From NCBI GenBank assembly GCA_019058245.1, contig JAHPZJ010000010.1, forward strand, positions 1 to 64,000: a DNA stretch of 64,000 nucleotides, written 5' to 3'. Below, piece after piece: positions 9,079-18,206 of this stretch; the stretch's first letter is position 1, and the number at the start of each line of letters is the position of its first letter. Both the position numbers and the translations under genes were made by a program. The notes beneath the pieces are model-generated. The model was not told where the DNA came from. It did not search any database and saw only the letters and a program-made list of their open reading frames with translations. Origin of the DNA: Promethearchaeota archaeon (GTDB lineage Archaea > Asgardarchaeota > Lokiarchaeia > Sigyniarchaeales > SOKP01).

Positions 9079-9510
9079 TTATAATTTATTTCTATCTACT
9101 ATTTTAAGTTCTAATACAACTTGTCCCCATCCATCACACTTTAATCCTGGATCAGTACAACTAACACGATTAAATCGCATTTCATTTGGATCAATTCCCG
9201 CTAATAGTAATTCATTGGCAGTATAGATTAATTTATCAAGTCCAGCTAATGCATATATGCATATTCGATTAGGGGATAACTTAGTCAATAGACTTCCTGC
9301 TCCATCAAAATAAATCTTATCTCCTACTTTATGCTGACTATTGCACCCATGAGATTCAATAACTTCAACAACGAGAGTTTTTCCAAGTAGTTTTAAGGAT
9401 TTTGAAAGAACATCAATATTTCGAGGATTATCAAGAAAAGTCTTGACTTCTTCATCGTTATACCCAAAATGTTCTTTTATATTTTCCTCCATATCTTTAC
9501 TTACATTCAC
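9079..9510 (-). CDS. TIGR04076-family cysteine-containing protein
   Basis: A small protein of about 143 residues matching the TIGR04076 pattern: VEVIESHGCNSQHKVGDKIY in the middle and RVSCTDPGLKCDGWGQVVLE near the C-terminus. The conserved cysteines suggest a metal or redox role, but the family function is unknown. An upstream GTG at 9519 lies inside the Shine-Dalgarno sequence GAGGTGG; the GTG at 9510, five bases downstream of that site, is the better start, giving MNVSKDMEENIKE. It begins just after the stop of the ferredoxin gene at 9523, so the two form an operon and probably work in one redox process. Confidence 0.75.
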   Translation of the reverse strand: MNVSKDMEENIKEHFGYNDEEVKTFLDNPRNIDVLSKSLKLLGKTLVVEVIESHGCNSQHKVGDKIYFDGAGSLLTKLSPNRICIYALAGLDKLIYTANELLLAGIDPNEMRFNRVSCTDPGLKCDGWGQVVLELKIVDRNKL

Positions 9511-9522
9511 ATAGACCACCTC

Positions 9523-10623
9523 TTATTTTTTATTAGTTTGAGCTAATTTTACTTTTGCTTTCATAATATCTATATAAGCTGCTTGTATATTCAATGGTGG
9601 TATAGTCTCTTTCTCATTCATTTCCAATTTTATTGCATTTTCAGAACAAGTAGGAATACAGAGCCCACATCCAATACATCTTCCGAGGTTAATCTCACTA
9701 ACTCCATTAATTAAGGAAATAGCATCCATATTGCATCGTTCTTCACAAACCCCACATCCAACACATAAGTTCCGATCAATAATTGCATGATAGTTTGATG
9801 CAAATAATTCAGCAGGCCTATCAAAGCGTTTTTGATTTGTTAAAACCTCACAACAACAACCACAACAGTTACATATAAAATCAGGTTGTTGAGAGTTAGA
9901 TACTTGTGGAACTAATCCTGCTTCTTCAAAATCCTTTATCAATTCATAAGCTTTTTCTTTTGATATGAATTTTGCTTCTCCTTTTTCATAGAATATTTTA
10001 GCTGCTGCTCCAAATGTTAAACATGTTTCTCTGAGATCTGTTCTTTTACAAGGATCACCAATCATATCATGTGCTTTTCGACAAATGCAATCCATAATAC
10101 CGATTTCACTAGAAATATCTATTATCTTTCGAATCTTGTCATAAGATGCAATTGGTAAGTCAATGGGAATGGCTTGTTCAATAGGTACAGTGCGAGTTTG
10201 AGGGATTCCTGGAACGTTATATTCCTTTTTAAAATAAGCTTCTTCAAAATATTGGAAGATTATATTGATTAGTTCTGGTGTAAGACGCCCTAATTGGTAT
10301 TCATACATACCTGGAATTAATGCTGCAAGAGAATATAGCTTTTCATCATTATTCATGAGTCTTATAACAGTTCCGTTTTCATACATTTTCTCTAATATAT
10401 TCTCTAATTCCTCTAAAGAAATGTCATTATTCTTTAATCTTCGATAAATTTCTTCAAGTTTCTGCAGATTAAAATTTAGTTCCATTGCCAACTGAGCTTC
10501 TTCTTCATTAAATAGTAGTTTTAATAAACGAATTTCGACTCCAGATTGAGATTTTGGAATTCCTACAGGCATTTTATTAAAATGTTGCTGCAATTTAAAA
10601 TAAATGTTGTTATTATCATTCAT
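9523..10623 (-). CDS. 4Fe-4S ferredoxin-type protein with N-terminal helical domain
   Basis: A 366-residue iron-sulfur protein. Residues 1-150 are helical and resemble a winged-helix-like domain. A Cys-rich middle follows: MDCICRKAHDMIGDPCKRTD (near 178-197) and CNCCGCCCEVL (near 252-262), six cysteines in eleven residues. The C-terminus carries two classical 4Fe-4S motifs, CVGCGVCEERCNMDA and CIGCGLCIPTCSENA (about 287-330). It should transfer electrons in the cytoplasm. It is co-transcribed with the TIGR04076 gene downstream and divergent from a TrmB regulator, which may control the pair. Similar proteins occur near anaerobic redox enzymes; the partner here is not visible. Confidence 0.85.
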   Translation of the reverse strand: MNDNNNIYFKLQQHFNKMPVGIPKSQSGVEIRLLKLLFNEEEAQLAMELNFNLQKLEEIYRRLKNNDISLEELENILEKMYENGTVIRLMNNDEKLYSLAALIPGMYEYQLGRLTPELINIIFQYFEEAYFKKEYNVPGIPQTRTVPIEQAIPIDLPIASYDKIRKIIDISSEIGIMDCICRKAHDMIGDPCKRTDLRETCLTFGAAAKIFYEKGEAKFISKEKAYELIKDFEEAGLVPQVSNSQQPDFICNCCGCCCEVLTNQKRFDRPAELFASNYHAIIDRNLCVGCGVCEERCNMDAISLINGVSEINLGRCIGCGLCIPTCSENAIKLEMNEKETIPPLNIQAAYIDIMKAKVKLAQTNKK

Positions 10624-10720
10624 TTTGAAAACACCATTTTATAAAAGTAAATGGTATTTATAATGATTAATCGATCAAAAACAACTAATTTTAAGTTGTA
10701 AATATTATATATGAATTGTG

Positions 10721-11617
10721 ATGTCTAAAACCTTAATGGAAGATTTAAAAGAATTTCTAAATGATGCGAACCTTTCTACTTATGAAATCAATGCGTATAT
10801 AGCACTTTTAACATCTTCAAAAACTAATCCCCCTACAGCTAAGGAAATATCTTCAGAATCTACAGTTCCGAGTGGAAGAATATATGAAATTTTAGATGAT
10901 TTAAATAAAAAAGGACTAATTGAAATAATTGAATCTCGACCAAAAAAATATAGAGTAATATCATTGAATAAAGCATTAGATAATTTAATTAGCTTTCAAT
11001 CCAAAGAAAGTAAACAAAAAATAAGTTATTTATATGATCGAGCTAAAATCCTAGAGTATGAACTATATAATTCTGATGTATTAATTCAAAAAGAACCTTC
11101 GAAAATCTTTTGGTCAACTGTGTATGGAACTCAATCAATTCTTTCTCTTTATGTTAAATATATAAATCAAGCAAAAGAAGAGATAATTTTTAATGAATTT
11201 ATTAATAAAAATACACTAAAAATCTTACCTTATGCAAAATCAATCTATACTGCGCTTAAAGAAGCACATAATCGCGGGATTAAAATAAAAGACCTCTGGA
11301 GTTTTGAATATGATAACCGACCGCTTACAAGAGAACAAAAAGAAGAAAATGCTAAAATTTTTGAAAAATTAAAAAAAATTCAGAAGGAACTATATGGATT
11401 ATCATCAGAATTGCCCGGGTGCAAAATGAAATATATCTTTCAAAGATCACCAACCTATTTCGATATATTTGATAAAAAAAGAATAATGTTTAAACTTCAA
11501 AATCCAATTAAACCTTACCAAATATTTGCATGCATGAATGTCGTGGATCCTAATCTTGCTAATGATTTAAGAGAAAAATTTCTTAGTATGTGGACTTTTG
11601 ATGCAATTGAGGATTAA
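10721..11617 (+). CDS. TrmB-family transcriptional regulator
   Basis: A roughly 298-residue regulator. The N-terminal winged helix (about 15-80) reads LSTYEINAYIALLTSSKT, then AKEISSESTVPSGRIYEILD, then KKGLIEIIESRPKKYRVIS, which is the TrmB pattern. A coiled helix follows, then a C-terminal ligand domain with FWSTVYGTQSI and EEIIFNEFI segments. Family members sense sugars or other metabolites. It is divergent from the ferredoxin/TIGR04076 operon, with about 95 bases between, so control of that operon is likely. A TATA-like AAATATTATATATG at 10700-10713 lies close to the ATG at 10721, suggesting a leaderless transcript. The GTG directly before that ATG is less likely. Confidence 0.85.
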   Translation: MSKTLMEDLKEFLNDANLSTYEINAYIALLTSSKTNPPTAKEISSESTVPSGRIYEILDDLNKKGLIEIIESRPKKYRVISLNKALDNLISFQSKESKQKISYLYDRAKILEYELYNSDVLIQKEPSKIFWSTVYGTQSILSLYVKYINQAKEEIIFNEFINKNTLKILPYAKSIYTALKEAHNRGIKIKDLWSFEYDNRPLTREQKEENAKIFEKLKKIQKELYGLSSELPGCKMKYIFQRSPTYFDIFDKKRIMFKLQNPIKPYQIFACMNVVDPNLANDLREKFLSMWTFDAIED

Positions 11618-11783
11618 ATATTATTCCAACACCGATAATTAAAAAAAATTTTTCAATTATTATTATTTCTGTTGATTTAAACTAGTTTTTTTAAATAATA
11701 TTAAAATGAACCTTCACTTTGTTAAGCTTATGAATAGGAATTAAAATTAAAAGAAAAAAAAAATGAAAAAATTTTGAATAAGT

Positions 11784-12212
11784 TTAATCATACCTTTTGT
11801 ATGTAAAAATTAACCAGAAAAATCCTAATACTCCAATAATAAAAGCAATTATGAGAATATAGTTGATCCAATTTGTCCACCATTCAATACCGCCCCATGA
11901 TAACATTACGGATAATGTCTGAACAGCCATAACACTTAATACAACTAAACCCATTCCCATAGCATACTCCTCTTCACGAAACATGCCAATGCCTGAGACC
12001 AAACACCAAAATCCAAGAACGATAGAAACTATACCTGAAGGTCCGAGAACAGTAAGTGCTTCTTGAATAGCAGCATTGTTTAGATCAAATCCTACGCTAA
12101 TCCCCGCCCAAGCTAAGAGATTCATTATACCCATTAAGACGAAAAGGGCACCGATGATTATCATCAGAATGTTCAATAATTCATTTGAATCTTTTTTACT
12201 TTTTTCACTCAT
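11784..12212 (-). CDS. small four-helix membrane protein, 142 aa
   Basis: A hydrophobic protein with four likely membrane helices: LLNILMIIIGALFVLMGIMN (about 12-31), VLGPSGIVSIVLGFWCLVSG (about 55-75), AMGMGLVVLSVMAVQTLSVM (about 84-104) and WINYILIIAFIIGVLGFFWL (about 115-134). Short charged loops flank them. No catalytic or transport motif is visible. It ends in a basic tail, IFTYKRYD. It resembles the short Asgard membrane proteins at 707 and 27124 in layout only. The gene stands alone. Confidence 0.65.
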   Translation of the reverse strand: MSEKSKKDSNELLNILMIIIGALFVLMGIMNLLAWAGISVGFDLNNAAIQEALTVLGPSGIVSIVLGFWCLVSGIGMFREEEYAMGMGLVVLSVMAVQTLSVMLSWGGIEWWTNWINYILIIAFIIGVLGFFWLIFTYKRYD

Positions 12213-12369
12213 TTTTAGTTCAACTTTTTTAGTTTGTTTTTAAAATTAGTGTTAAGGATAGATTTACAATTCTCTTATTTAAACCTATTTCCTTTATTTT
12301 CTAAAGATGAATATAAACTCTATATATCTATTGTTTTTTAAATTAGGTCAAAAAAAATATGATTTTATT

Positions 12370-12533
12370 TTAGACAGATTTGACAGACCGAACAAAAAAA
12401 TAGGCGCATATAAAGACAATTAAAGTAATAGCTGAAAAAAACCAGAAATATGTATAAATAAAATTTATCACCATAATCCCCAAAATAACAGGGAGATTCC
12501 CATTAAGAACAAAATCTTTTTTAAATGGGGCAG
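12370..12533 (-). pseudogene. C-terminal remnant of a polytopic transporter
   Basis: On the minus strand an open frame runs from about 12533 to a TAA at 12372-12370. It encodes APFKKDFVLNGNLPVILGIM followed by two strongly hydrophobic helices (NFIYTYFWFF and ITLIVFICAYFFVRSV). There is no start codon, and the frame begins at the edge of the 100-bp repeat at 12511-12611. The pattern fits the end of a major-facilitator-type transporter, but too little is left to name it. I infer that a rearrangement at the repeat removed the rest. Confidence 0.4.
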
Positions 12534-12611
12534 AAAATCATGAATATATCTTAGAAATGGCTGACGCTATATTTGAAATAGAAAGAGAATAGGATTTAAT
12601 TATTTTAGGTT
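12511..12611. repeat. direct repeat A (about 100 bp, copy B at 18207-18306)
   Basis: This segment matches 18207-18306 in the same orientation with about seven differences and a one-base gap. In both copies one plus-strand frame encodes the same C-terminal tail, AENHEYILEM(A/V)DAIFEIERE followed by a stop, then the same short spacer ending TTTTAGGTT. It therefore looks like the end of one gene, present twice as a relic. Here the arsenite-exporter relic starts directly after it. The tail could be that of an arsenic regulator in an arsR-acr3 pair; that is inference. Confidence 0.75.
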
Positions 12612-12954
12612 ATTTTGAAAAATTTCTTCCAATCTGGATATTTTTATGCATGGTTCTCGGAATAATTCTATCCAATATGATTCCAACTGTTAGCGAATCG
12701 ATTGATTCATGGTAGATACGAGGTATTTCAATACAATTGGTATATGTTTGTTTTTGATGATGTATTCTAGAATAATGAATCTCAAAAAGTCAGAATTGAA
12801 GAAATTGGGGAATAATCGAAAACCAACCATTTTAACTTTAATATCCAATTGGATAGTAGCTCCTTTCATGGGTTTAATGATGGTAAGAATCTTCTTACCA
12901 GGGCATGAACAATTAGTATCGGTACATGTCAAATTCCTTAAATTTTTCAATTAA
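12608..12954 (+). pseudogene. degenerate ACR3-type arsenite exporter (N-terminal part)
   Basis: Two adjoining frames together read like the start of ACR3, the membrane arsenite exporter. Frame one gives YFEKFLPIWIFLCMVLGIIL then PTVSESIDSW and a stop at 12713-12715. A shift at the ATTGATTCATGG joint continues as a second frame from 12709: NTIGICLFLMMYSRIMNLKK, then RKPTILTLISNWIVAPFMGL and MMVRIFLPGHEQ. These match ACR3 helices 1-4 in order. The homology ends near 12920, whereas ACR3 has about 350 residues, so the gene is both frameshifted and truncated. No start codon is seen. Confidence 0.7.
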
Positions 12955-13343
12955 TTATTATCATAGTTGTCTATTTGATAAAATTTTTTAAAGGTGTAAT
13001 CTTCATTCCTACTTAGAAAAATGTTCACAATATTTAATCAAGTAAAAAAAATGCTGTAAAATTTGAGTTATAGTGAGGAAATTTGGGATAAGTGATACAG
13101 TGTGGCTGGACCGTTAAATAAATTAACAACGTGGCTAACATTGGGTCTTTCATTATTATATTGGTTTTTATTACCAGTACAGCCAAATGGATATAATTAT
13201 TTATCATTTGGCGTCAAATGCATGGAGGTTCGTGTGTGTAATTCTGGTAAACGTTTTTTATTTGATTATTTTAAAAGAGAAGATTATAAAATATAAAGTT
13301 TTGATTAGAAGTTAAGAAATATAACATTAAGGAGAAATTTAGA
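12955..13343. other. intergenic spacer before the FAD oxidase operon
   Basis: No supported gene. A 64-codon frame at 13102-13296 starts with GTG, has one hydrophobic stretch (TWLTLGLSLLYWFLLPVQ) and then changes to a charged tail, so it may be a decayed membrane-protein end. Bases 13182-13189 and 13205-13212 form an 8-bp inverted repeat (GCCAAATG/CATTTGGC). A Shine-Dalgarno site, AAGGAGAAA, precedes the ATG at 13344. Confidence 0.4.
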
Positions 13344-14825
13344 ATGGTTCTTAAAGAGAAACTCACGAAAGTAGTGAATTCAGACCAAATATTTGATGAT
13401 GATGAAGTTTTAGGAGAATATGCGAGTGATCACTCCTTTGTGCCTATAAAAAAGCCTAGTTTGGTAGTCAAGCCGAAGTCTGCCATGGAAGTTCAGAAGA
13501 TAGTGAATTTTGCCAATAGATTAAATTTTCCTCTTATTCCAGTGAGTTCGGGCCTTCCTCGGTTTCGCGGAGACACGGTTCCATCAGCCGATGGAGTAGT
13601 AATAGTAGATCTCCAGGAAATGAATCGAGTTATCTGGGTTAGTCGAAGAGATAGAGTTTGTGTAATAGAGCCTGGAGTAACCTTTGGACAATTAGAGGCT
13701 GAATTGGAATCTCAAGGGTTACGATCCATGATGCCCTTATGTCCTAAATCTACCAAGTCAGTGATCGCTAGCCATTGGGAGCGTAATCCCATTACTTGCC
13801 CTCGATTTCACTGGGATGAGCAGGATCCCTTGGCATCGACGGAATTCATCGTGGGAAATGGAGATTCAATGTGGACGGGAGGTGCTGGACTAGTAGGGGG
13901 GCTCCAACCAATATCGCCCGCGAAACAGAGAGAAAGAGGAATGGCCCATAAAGTTCCTTTTGGGCTTCTTAATATGAATGTTCAAAAGATTGGCGGAGGA
14001 TCCCAAGGTACCTTAGGAATATGTACCTGGGCAAGTGTGAGATGCGAATTATTCCCGGAACACGAAGAATTATTCGTTGCTTATGATGAAAATATTAAAA
14101 ATTTAGTCGAACCTGCAACAAAATTAATCTATTATAGACTTGCAGATGACTTATTCATCCTGAACTCGGTGAATTTAGCATCATTACTCAAGCGGGAGGC
14201 GGATGACATTCGTGTATTGAAAGATACGCTTCCTCCTTGGATTTTAGTATATAATCTAGTTGGGTATGGCACGATGCCTGAAAAGATGTTCGAATATAAG
14301 GAAGTGGCGCTCAAGGATAAGCAGATCCCCGCAATGGATTCGCTTCCTGGTTCATCTATTAAGGAAGTTCAATCTTTAATAAGGCAGCCCTCGGATGATC
14401 CATACTGGAAGCTCCGACTTAAAGGTGACTCGAGAGATCTCATCTTTTTAACCTCTCTAGCAAGGGCCCCTAGTTTCATTGAAACCATTCAGAAACTAGC
14501 AAACGCGGTTAAATTTCCCATATCAGATATTGGAGTCTATATTCAACCCATGCGGCAAGGGTGTTATTCCCACATGGAATTTGATATTAATATGTCTACT
14601 GAAGACCAAGCCGAAGCGCAAGTCGTTCAAAAACTCATTAAGGAAGCTGCCAATCAAATGTTCTCAACTGGCGCCTTCTTTAATCGACCGTATGGGGAAT
14701 TATCTAATCTAATATATCCTCACTATCCAGATACGGTCAAAGCCCTAAAAATTGTTAAAAAGATTTTTGACCCAAAAAACGTGATGTCTCCGGGTAAGTT
14801 ATGTTTTTCGGAGGTGATTGAATGA
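13344..14825 (+). CDS. FAD-linked oxidase (GlcD/VAO family)
   Basis: A 493-residue flavoprotein of the vanillyl-alcohol oxidase / GlcD group. The FAD-binding PCMH domain spans about 35-230: KPKSAMEVQKIVNFANRLNF, VDLQEMNRVIWV, VIEPGVTFGQLEAELES, and a Gly-rich nucleotide loop, WTGGAGLVGG. A C-terminal cap with a FAD-linked oxidase ending (DPKNVMSPGKLCF) completes the family layout. Enzymes of this type oxidise 2-hydroxy acids or phenolic substrates. It is the first gene of a tight operon: its stop overlaps the next start (ATGA). Codon use is visibly richer in G and C than in the neighbours, which suggests acquisition by transfer. The substrate is unknown. Confidence 0.85.
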   Translation: MVLKEKLTKVVNSDQIFDDDEVLGEYASDHSFVPIKKPSLVVKPKSAMEVQKIVNFANRLNFPLIPVSSGLPRFRGDTVPSADGVVIVDLQEMNRVIWVSRRDRVCVIEPGVTFGQLEAELESQGLRSMMPLCPKSTKSVIASHWERNPITCPRFHWDEQDPLASTEFIVGNGDSMWTGGAGLVGGLQPISPAKQRERGMAHKVPFGLLNMNVQKIGGGSQGTLGICTWASVRCELFPEHEELFVAYDENIKNLVEPATKLIYYRLADDLFILNSVNLASLLKREADDIRVLKDTLPPWILVYNLVGYGTMPEKMFEYKEVALKDKQIPAMDSLPGSSIKEVQSLIRQPSDDPYWKLRLKGDSRDLIFLTSLARAPSFIETIQKLANAVKFPISDIGVYIQPMRQGCYSHMEFDINMSTEDQAEAQVVQKLIKEAANQMFSTGAFFNRPYGELSNLIYPHYPDTVKALKIVKKIFDPKNVMSPGKLCFSEVIE

Positions 14826-16120
14826 ATTTATCTAAATATGAGTACGAAATGGAGAATTGTTTCAGGTGTTCTCACTGTAAATATATCCCCTGGCCAGTAC
14901 TGAAGAGCAAAAGGTTTTCACAAGTTTGTCCGTCCATTACACGATATAATTTCCATGCTTATTCAGCTTCAGGAAAGATCGAAATGGCACTCGCACTCCA
15001 TATTGGGCGATTAAAAGAATGGACGCCTGGCATGCTCAAAATACTATATACATGCACAATGTGTGGCGCATGTCAAATCTCCTGTTACCCAAACAATTTC
15101 TTAACGGATGTGGAGGGCATACTTGAGACTTTGAGACAGAAGGCAGTCGAGGACGGTGTGGGACCTATGCCCCAACATAATGCTTTTACGAAATCCATTA
15201 AAGAAAAACACAACCCATACAACGAGCCCCACGAGGATCGGTCAAATTGGATGCCTGAAGGCATAGAAGTTAAGGAAAAAGCTGATTTAATCTATTGGGT
15301 CGGATGCACGTCATCATATCGCAGGAAGGAAATTGCTCAAGCGACCGTGAAAGTGTTAAATAAAATTGGGGTCGATTTTATGCTTCTCAGAGATGATGAG
15401 ATTTGTTGTGGTAGTCCAGTCTACAATACTGGACAGAAAGAGCTAGCGAAAAAGATGGCAAAAGATGTAGTTGAAAAAATTCGTAAATCTGGGGCTAAAA
15501 AATTGTTAACAGCTTGCGCTGGGTGTTATGCAATGTTCAAGGCCAAATATCCGAAGCTAATTGATGATATTCCATTTGAAATTACAAGTTTAGCGGAAAT
15601 ATTGGATCAAAAGTTGCAAGATGGCAAATTAAAGTTCGCAAAAAGTGTCCCGATGAAAGTTACCTATCACGATCCTTGTCATATGGGAAGAATGAGCGAA
15701 TATATCCCAGAGTGGAATGGAGAATGGAAGTTGACAGGCCCTCATATCTATGAACACGTTCCTGAGAAGCCAGTCAGACTCGGACTTGGAGGGTGTTATG
15801 ATCCACCAAGAAGGGTGTTAGAAGCCATTCCAGGCATCGAATTTGTCGAGATGGAACGTATTAGGGAATATGCATGGTGTTGTGGGGCGGGAGCTGGTTG
15901 CAAATCGGCATTCCCAGATTTTGCTCTATGGGCAGCTTCCGAACGTATAGAAGAGGCGAAAGCAACCGATGCCGAAATACTAGTTTCAGCTTGCCCATTT
16001 TGCTCAACCAACCTAAAGGATGCAATTGAGCAAAACCACGAAAAAATTAGGTTTTATGATATTGCGGAGATTGTATTAATGGCCTTAGAAAGCACTTCCG
16101 GAGGTGGAGAAACCAAATGA
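14822..16120 (+). CDS. HdrD/GlcF-like Fe-S electron-transfer protein (CCG domains)
   Basis: A 432-residue protein with an N-terminal ferredoxin-like part and two cysteine-rich CCG domains. Visible Cys clusters are CFRCSHC (12-18), CTMCGACQISCYPN (about 78-91), DEICCGSP (about 193), YHDPCHMGRM (about 282), YAWCCGAGAGCK (about 351) and ACPFCSTNL (about 392). The first cluster is divergent from the standard CxxCxxCxxxCP. Proteins of this kind pass electrons between a flavoprotein oxidase and a quinone, thiol or other carrier. Its start overlaps the upstream FAD oxidase stop, and its stop overlaps the next start, so three subunits of one complex are likely. Confidence 0.88.
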   Translation: MNLSKYEYEMENCFRCSHCKYIPWPVLKSKRFSQVCPSITRYNFHAYSASGKIEMALALHIGRLKEWTPGMLKILYTCTMCGACQISCYPNNFLTDVEGILETLRQKAVEDGVGPMPQHNAFTKSIKEKHNPYNEPHEDRSNWMPEGIEVKEKADLIYWVGCTSSYRRKEIAQATVKVLNKIGVDFMLLRDDEICCGSPVYNTGQKELAKKMAKDVVEKIRKSGAKKLLTACAGCYAMFKAKYPKLIDDIPFEITSLAEILDQKLQDGKLKFAKSVPMKVTYHDPCHMGRMSEYIPEWNGEWKLTGPHIYEHVPEKPVRLGLGGCYDPPRRVLEAIPGIEFVEMERIREYAWCCGAGAGCKSAFPDFALWAASERIEEAKATDAEILVSACPFCSTNLKDAIEQNHEKIRFYDIAEIVLMALESTSGGGETK

Positions 16121-17817
16121 CGCTCTCTGAAGAAGCTTATTTTGATTTAGAAACGGTAGTTGGACCTGAGAACATCAGTCAAGAACCAGCGGTTCTGGAT
16201 TCCTATTGTTGCCATGCAACTAATGGAGGAATCCCAAGGCAAGGACTAGGAGTAGATATCTGGTGGAAACGAGCTGATGCCATCGTTCTTCCAGGATCTA
16301 CTAAAGAAGTCCAACAAATAGTAAATATATGTAATCATCATGGGATTAAATTCAAAGCGCATTCGACTGGACAACTGCCAGTCGGATTTGCACAGTCAAA
16401 AACAAATGTGATCACCATAGACCTGCGTAGGATGAACCGAATAATCGAAATAAACGAACAGTTCATGTACGCTTTAATTGAACCATATGTGACTCAAGCC
16501 GAACTATTCATCGAAACGATAAAACATGGCATGTGTCCCAATATGATTGATGCGGGAGCGAGCATTTCACCATTAGCCTCAGTCACTAGTGTCCTCGGTA
16601 ATGGAGATAGCTCCATTACACGGTCTATGAATGCGCGTAATCCCTTAGCAGTCGAGTGGGTTCTCCCAACTGGAGAGATTCTCAGATTAGGTTCGCCTAA
16701 TACTCCAAATGCTGGATGGTTCAGTGGTGATGGCCCAGGTCCGAGCCTGCGTGGAACAATGCGAGGGGGACTTGGTCTCCTAGGATCCCGCGGCATTTTT
16801 ACCAAAGTCGCGATGAAACTCTACCCATGGCATGGACCTAAAAAACTCGTAACTGGCGGACATGCACCTTGGTGGGAGGTCAAGGAATGGCCGCTGAGTG
16901 AATTAGTAATTTTCAAGTGGGATGATTATAAAAATGAGGCAGATGCGCTTTACTTAATCGGGGAAGCCGAAATCTTTGATTCGCTTGGTCGGTTATCTAC
17001 CACCAAATTTGAAGCGACTATAGCGGAATCCAAAGGAGAATGGGCAAGTATCCGGAGGTGGAATATATTTGGAGAACTGTTCCCTAAGGGCGGGTGGTTC
17101 GGTCAAATCATTTCCATTAACCAGGAACATTTGGACTATTGTAAGAGTGTTCTGAAACGTATCCTCGACCAAACAGATGGGAAAATTGTCAAGATAGAAG
17201 ACATAAATGTCCCAGAAGGGACAAAAATCAATAATCCGGAGCAGTTTGCTTGGAGATGTAAGCAGATATATTTACAATTGATGCTTTTCAAAGATTACAC
17301 CCTCAAGGTTTGTGAAATGCCTATGGCCGGCACTTTTGGCCCCCTGCCCGCGATGTATTACTCCAACATTGATACCTGTTTTAAACTCATTTCAAAATAC
17401 CATATCCCCATAAAATCCAAATACCAGAAGAATGGTACCATTCTGGACGATGGACCGGATGGAATCTGGGCTACCATAGAGGAAAACGGTCATATGATGC
17501 AATTCATGAATTTCACACGTATAGAGCGTAAGGACCCAAATGCAGATAGTAAAGGGCTAGGAGAAGAATCAATGGTTAAAGCATTTCAAGACGGTTACTT
17601 ACCCTACACGCCCATGCCCCCTATTGAACGGATCTTGCTGATTAATAAATACCAAAGGAAATTAAATGAAAAGCTGAATCCATATAAAACGGCAGAAAGA
17701 TCATCATTACTGGGACAGGGCGGATTTTCGCCAGGAAGTGGAGGTGGAGGCATGCAAAAGATGATCGATAGATTCTTACGAGGAAGACCTAATAAGAAAG
17801 AAAATAAAGGCACTTGA
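16117..17817 (+). CDS. second FAD-linked oxidase of the operon
   Basis: A 566-residue FAD-binding oxidase related in fold to the first subunit but longer. The PCMH region is visible at about 45-230 (VLPGSTKEVQQIVNICNHHG, ITIDLRRMNRIIEIN, LIEPYVTQAELFIETIK, then a Gly-rich RGTMRGGLGLLGSRG). The C-terminal half carries substrate-domain features and ends in a Gly-rich, basic tail (GQGGFSPGSGGGGMQKM). It overlaps the upstream Fe-S gene by four bases. Two distinct FAD oxidases flanking one CCG protein suggest a heterotrimer that oxidises a bulky hydroxylated substrate. Base composition matches the other two genes and differs from the surrounding chromosome. Confidence 0.83.
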   Translation: MTLSEEAYFDLETVVGPENISQEPAVLDSYCCHATNGGIPRQGLGVDIWWKRADAIVLPGSTKEVQQIVNICNHHGIKFKAHSTGQLPVGFAQSKTNVITIDLRRMNRIIEINEQFMYALIEPYVTQAELFIETIKHGMCPNMIDAGASISPLASVTSVLGNGDSSITRSMNARNPLAVEWVLPTGEILRLGSPNTPNAGWFSGDGPGPSLRGTMRGGLGLLGSRGIFTKVAMKLYPWHGPKKLVTGGHAPWWEVKEWPLSELVIFKWDDYKNEADALYLIGEAEIFDSLGRLSTTKFEATIAESKGEWASIRRWNIFGELFPKGGWFGQIISINQEHLDYCKSVLKRILDQTDGKIVKIEDINVPEGTKINNPEQFAWRCKQIYLQLMLFKDYTLKVCEMPMAGTFGPLPAMYYSNIDTCFKLISKYHIPIKSKYQKNGTILDDGPDGIWATIEENGHMMQFMNFTRIERKDPNADSKGLGEESMVKAFQDGYLPYTPMPPIERILLINKYQRKLNEKLNPYKTAERSSLLGQGGFSPGSGGGGMQKMIDRFLRGRPNKKENKGT

Positions 17818-18206
17818 AGACACACCATATAGTGACTTTGGTGGGATTTTCTATAATTATACCTAATTTTTAGAAATATGGTTATAACCAACCTAACGAA
17901 TGCTGACATATCCAATGGCAAAACGGTTGAATTTATACTTTGAATCTTCCACTACCATAGTCCTTATCCTTTTCTAGTTGCAAAAAAAGGTGGTATAACT
18001 CTTACATGTTTAGCACTGAATTCCTTGAACCTACTTTCGTTATGGGGGGCTAAAAAAAAGAAGGGAAAGCCTTATTTGGTGGATAATCCACCTCTTCAGT
18101 ATAGGTTCTTAAGACTATGCCATCTATGAGGGCTGAGAATAATACACTCGTGAACTTTTCTATTAAGGCTTTCAACTACAACTATTAAAGATTGCAATTA
18201 TAGAAT
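17818..18206. other. intergenic stretch downstream of the oxidase operon
   Basis: No gene is supported. A hairpin-forming sequence, GGTGGATAATCCACC, lies at 18078-18092 after the operon; it lacks an adjacent T-tract, so terminator function is uncertain. The G+C level falls back to the AT-rich background towards repeat B. No tRNA-like cloverleaf was recognised. Confidence 0.4.

Noticed and set aside
12690..12950. 86-codon minus-strand frame
   Set aside because: It is the antisense of the ACR3 relic, whose helices match the known transporter in order.
13102..13296. 64-codon frame with one hydrophobic stretch before the oxidase operon
   Set aside because: No start context, abrupt change of composition along the frame and location among relics; at most a decayed fragment.
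16494..16805. 103-codon minus-strand frame
   Set aside because: Antisense of the second FAD oxidase in the less AT-rich operon, where long chance frames are expected.
18078..18092. GGTGGATAATCCACC hairpin as a mobile-element end or CRISPR repeat
   Set aside because: Single copy, no partner repeat, no transposase and no spacer pattern in the window.
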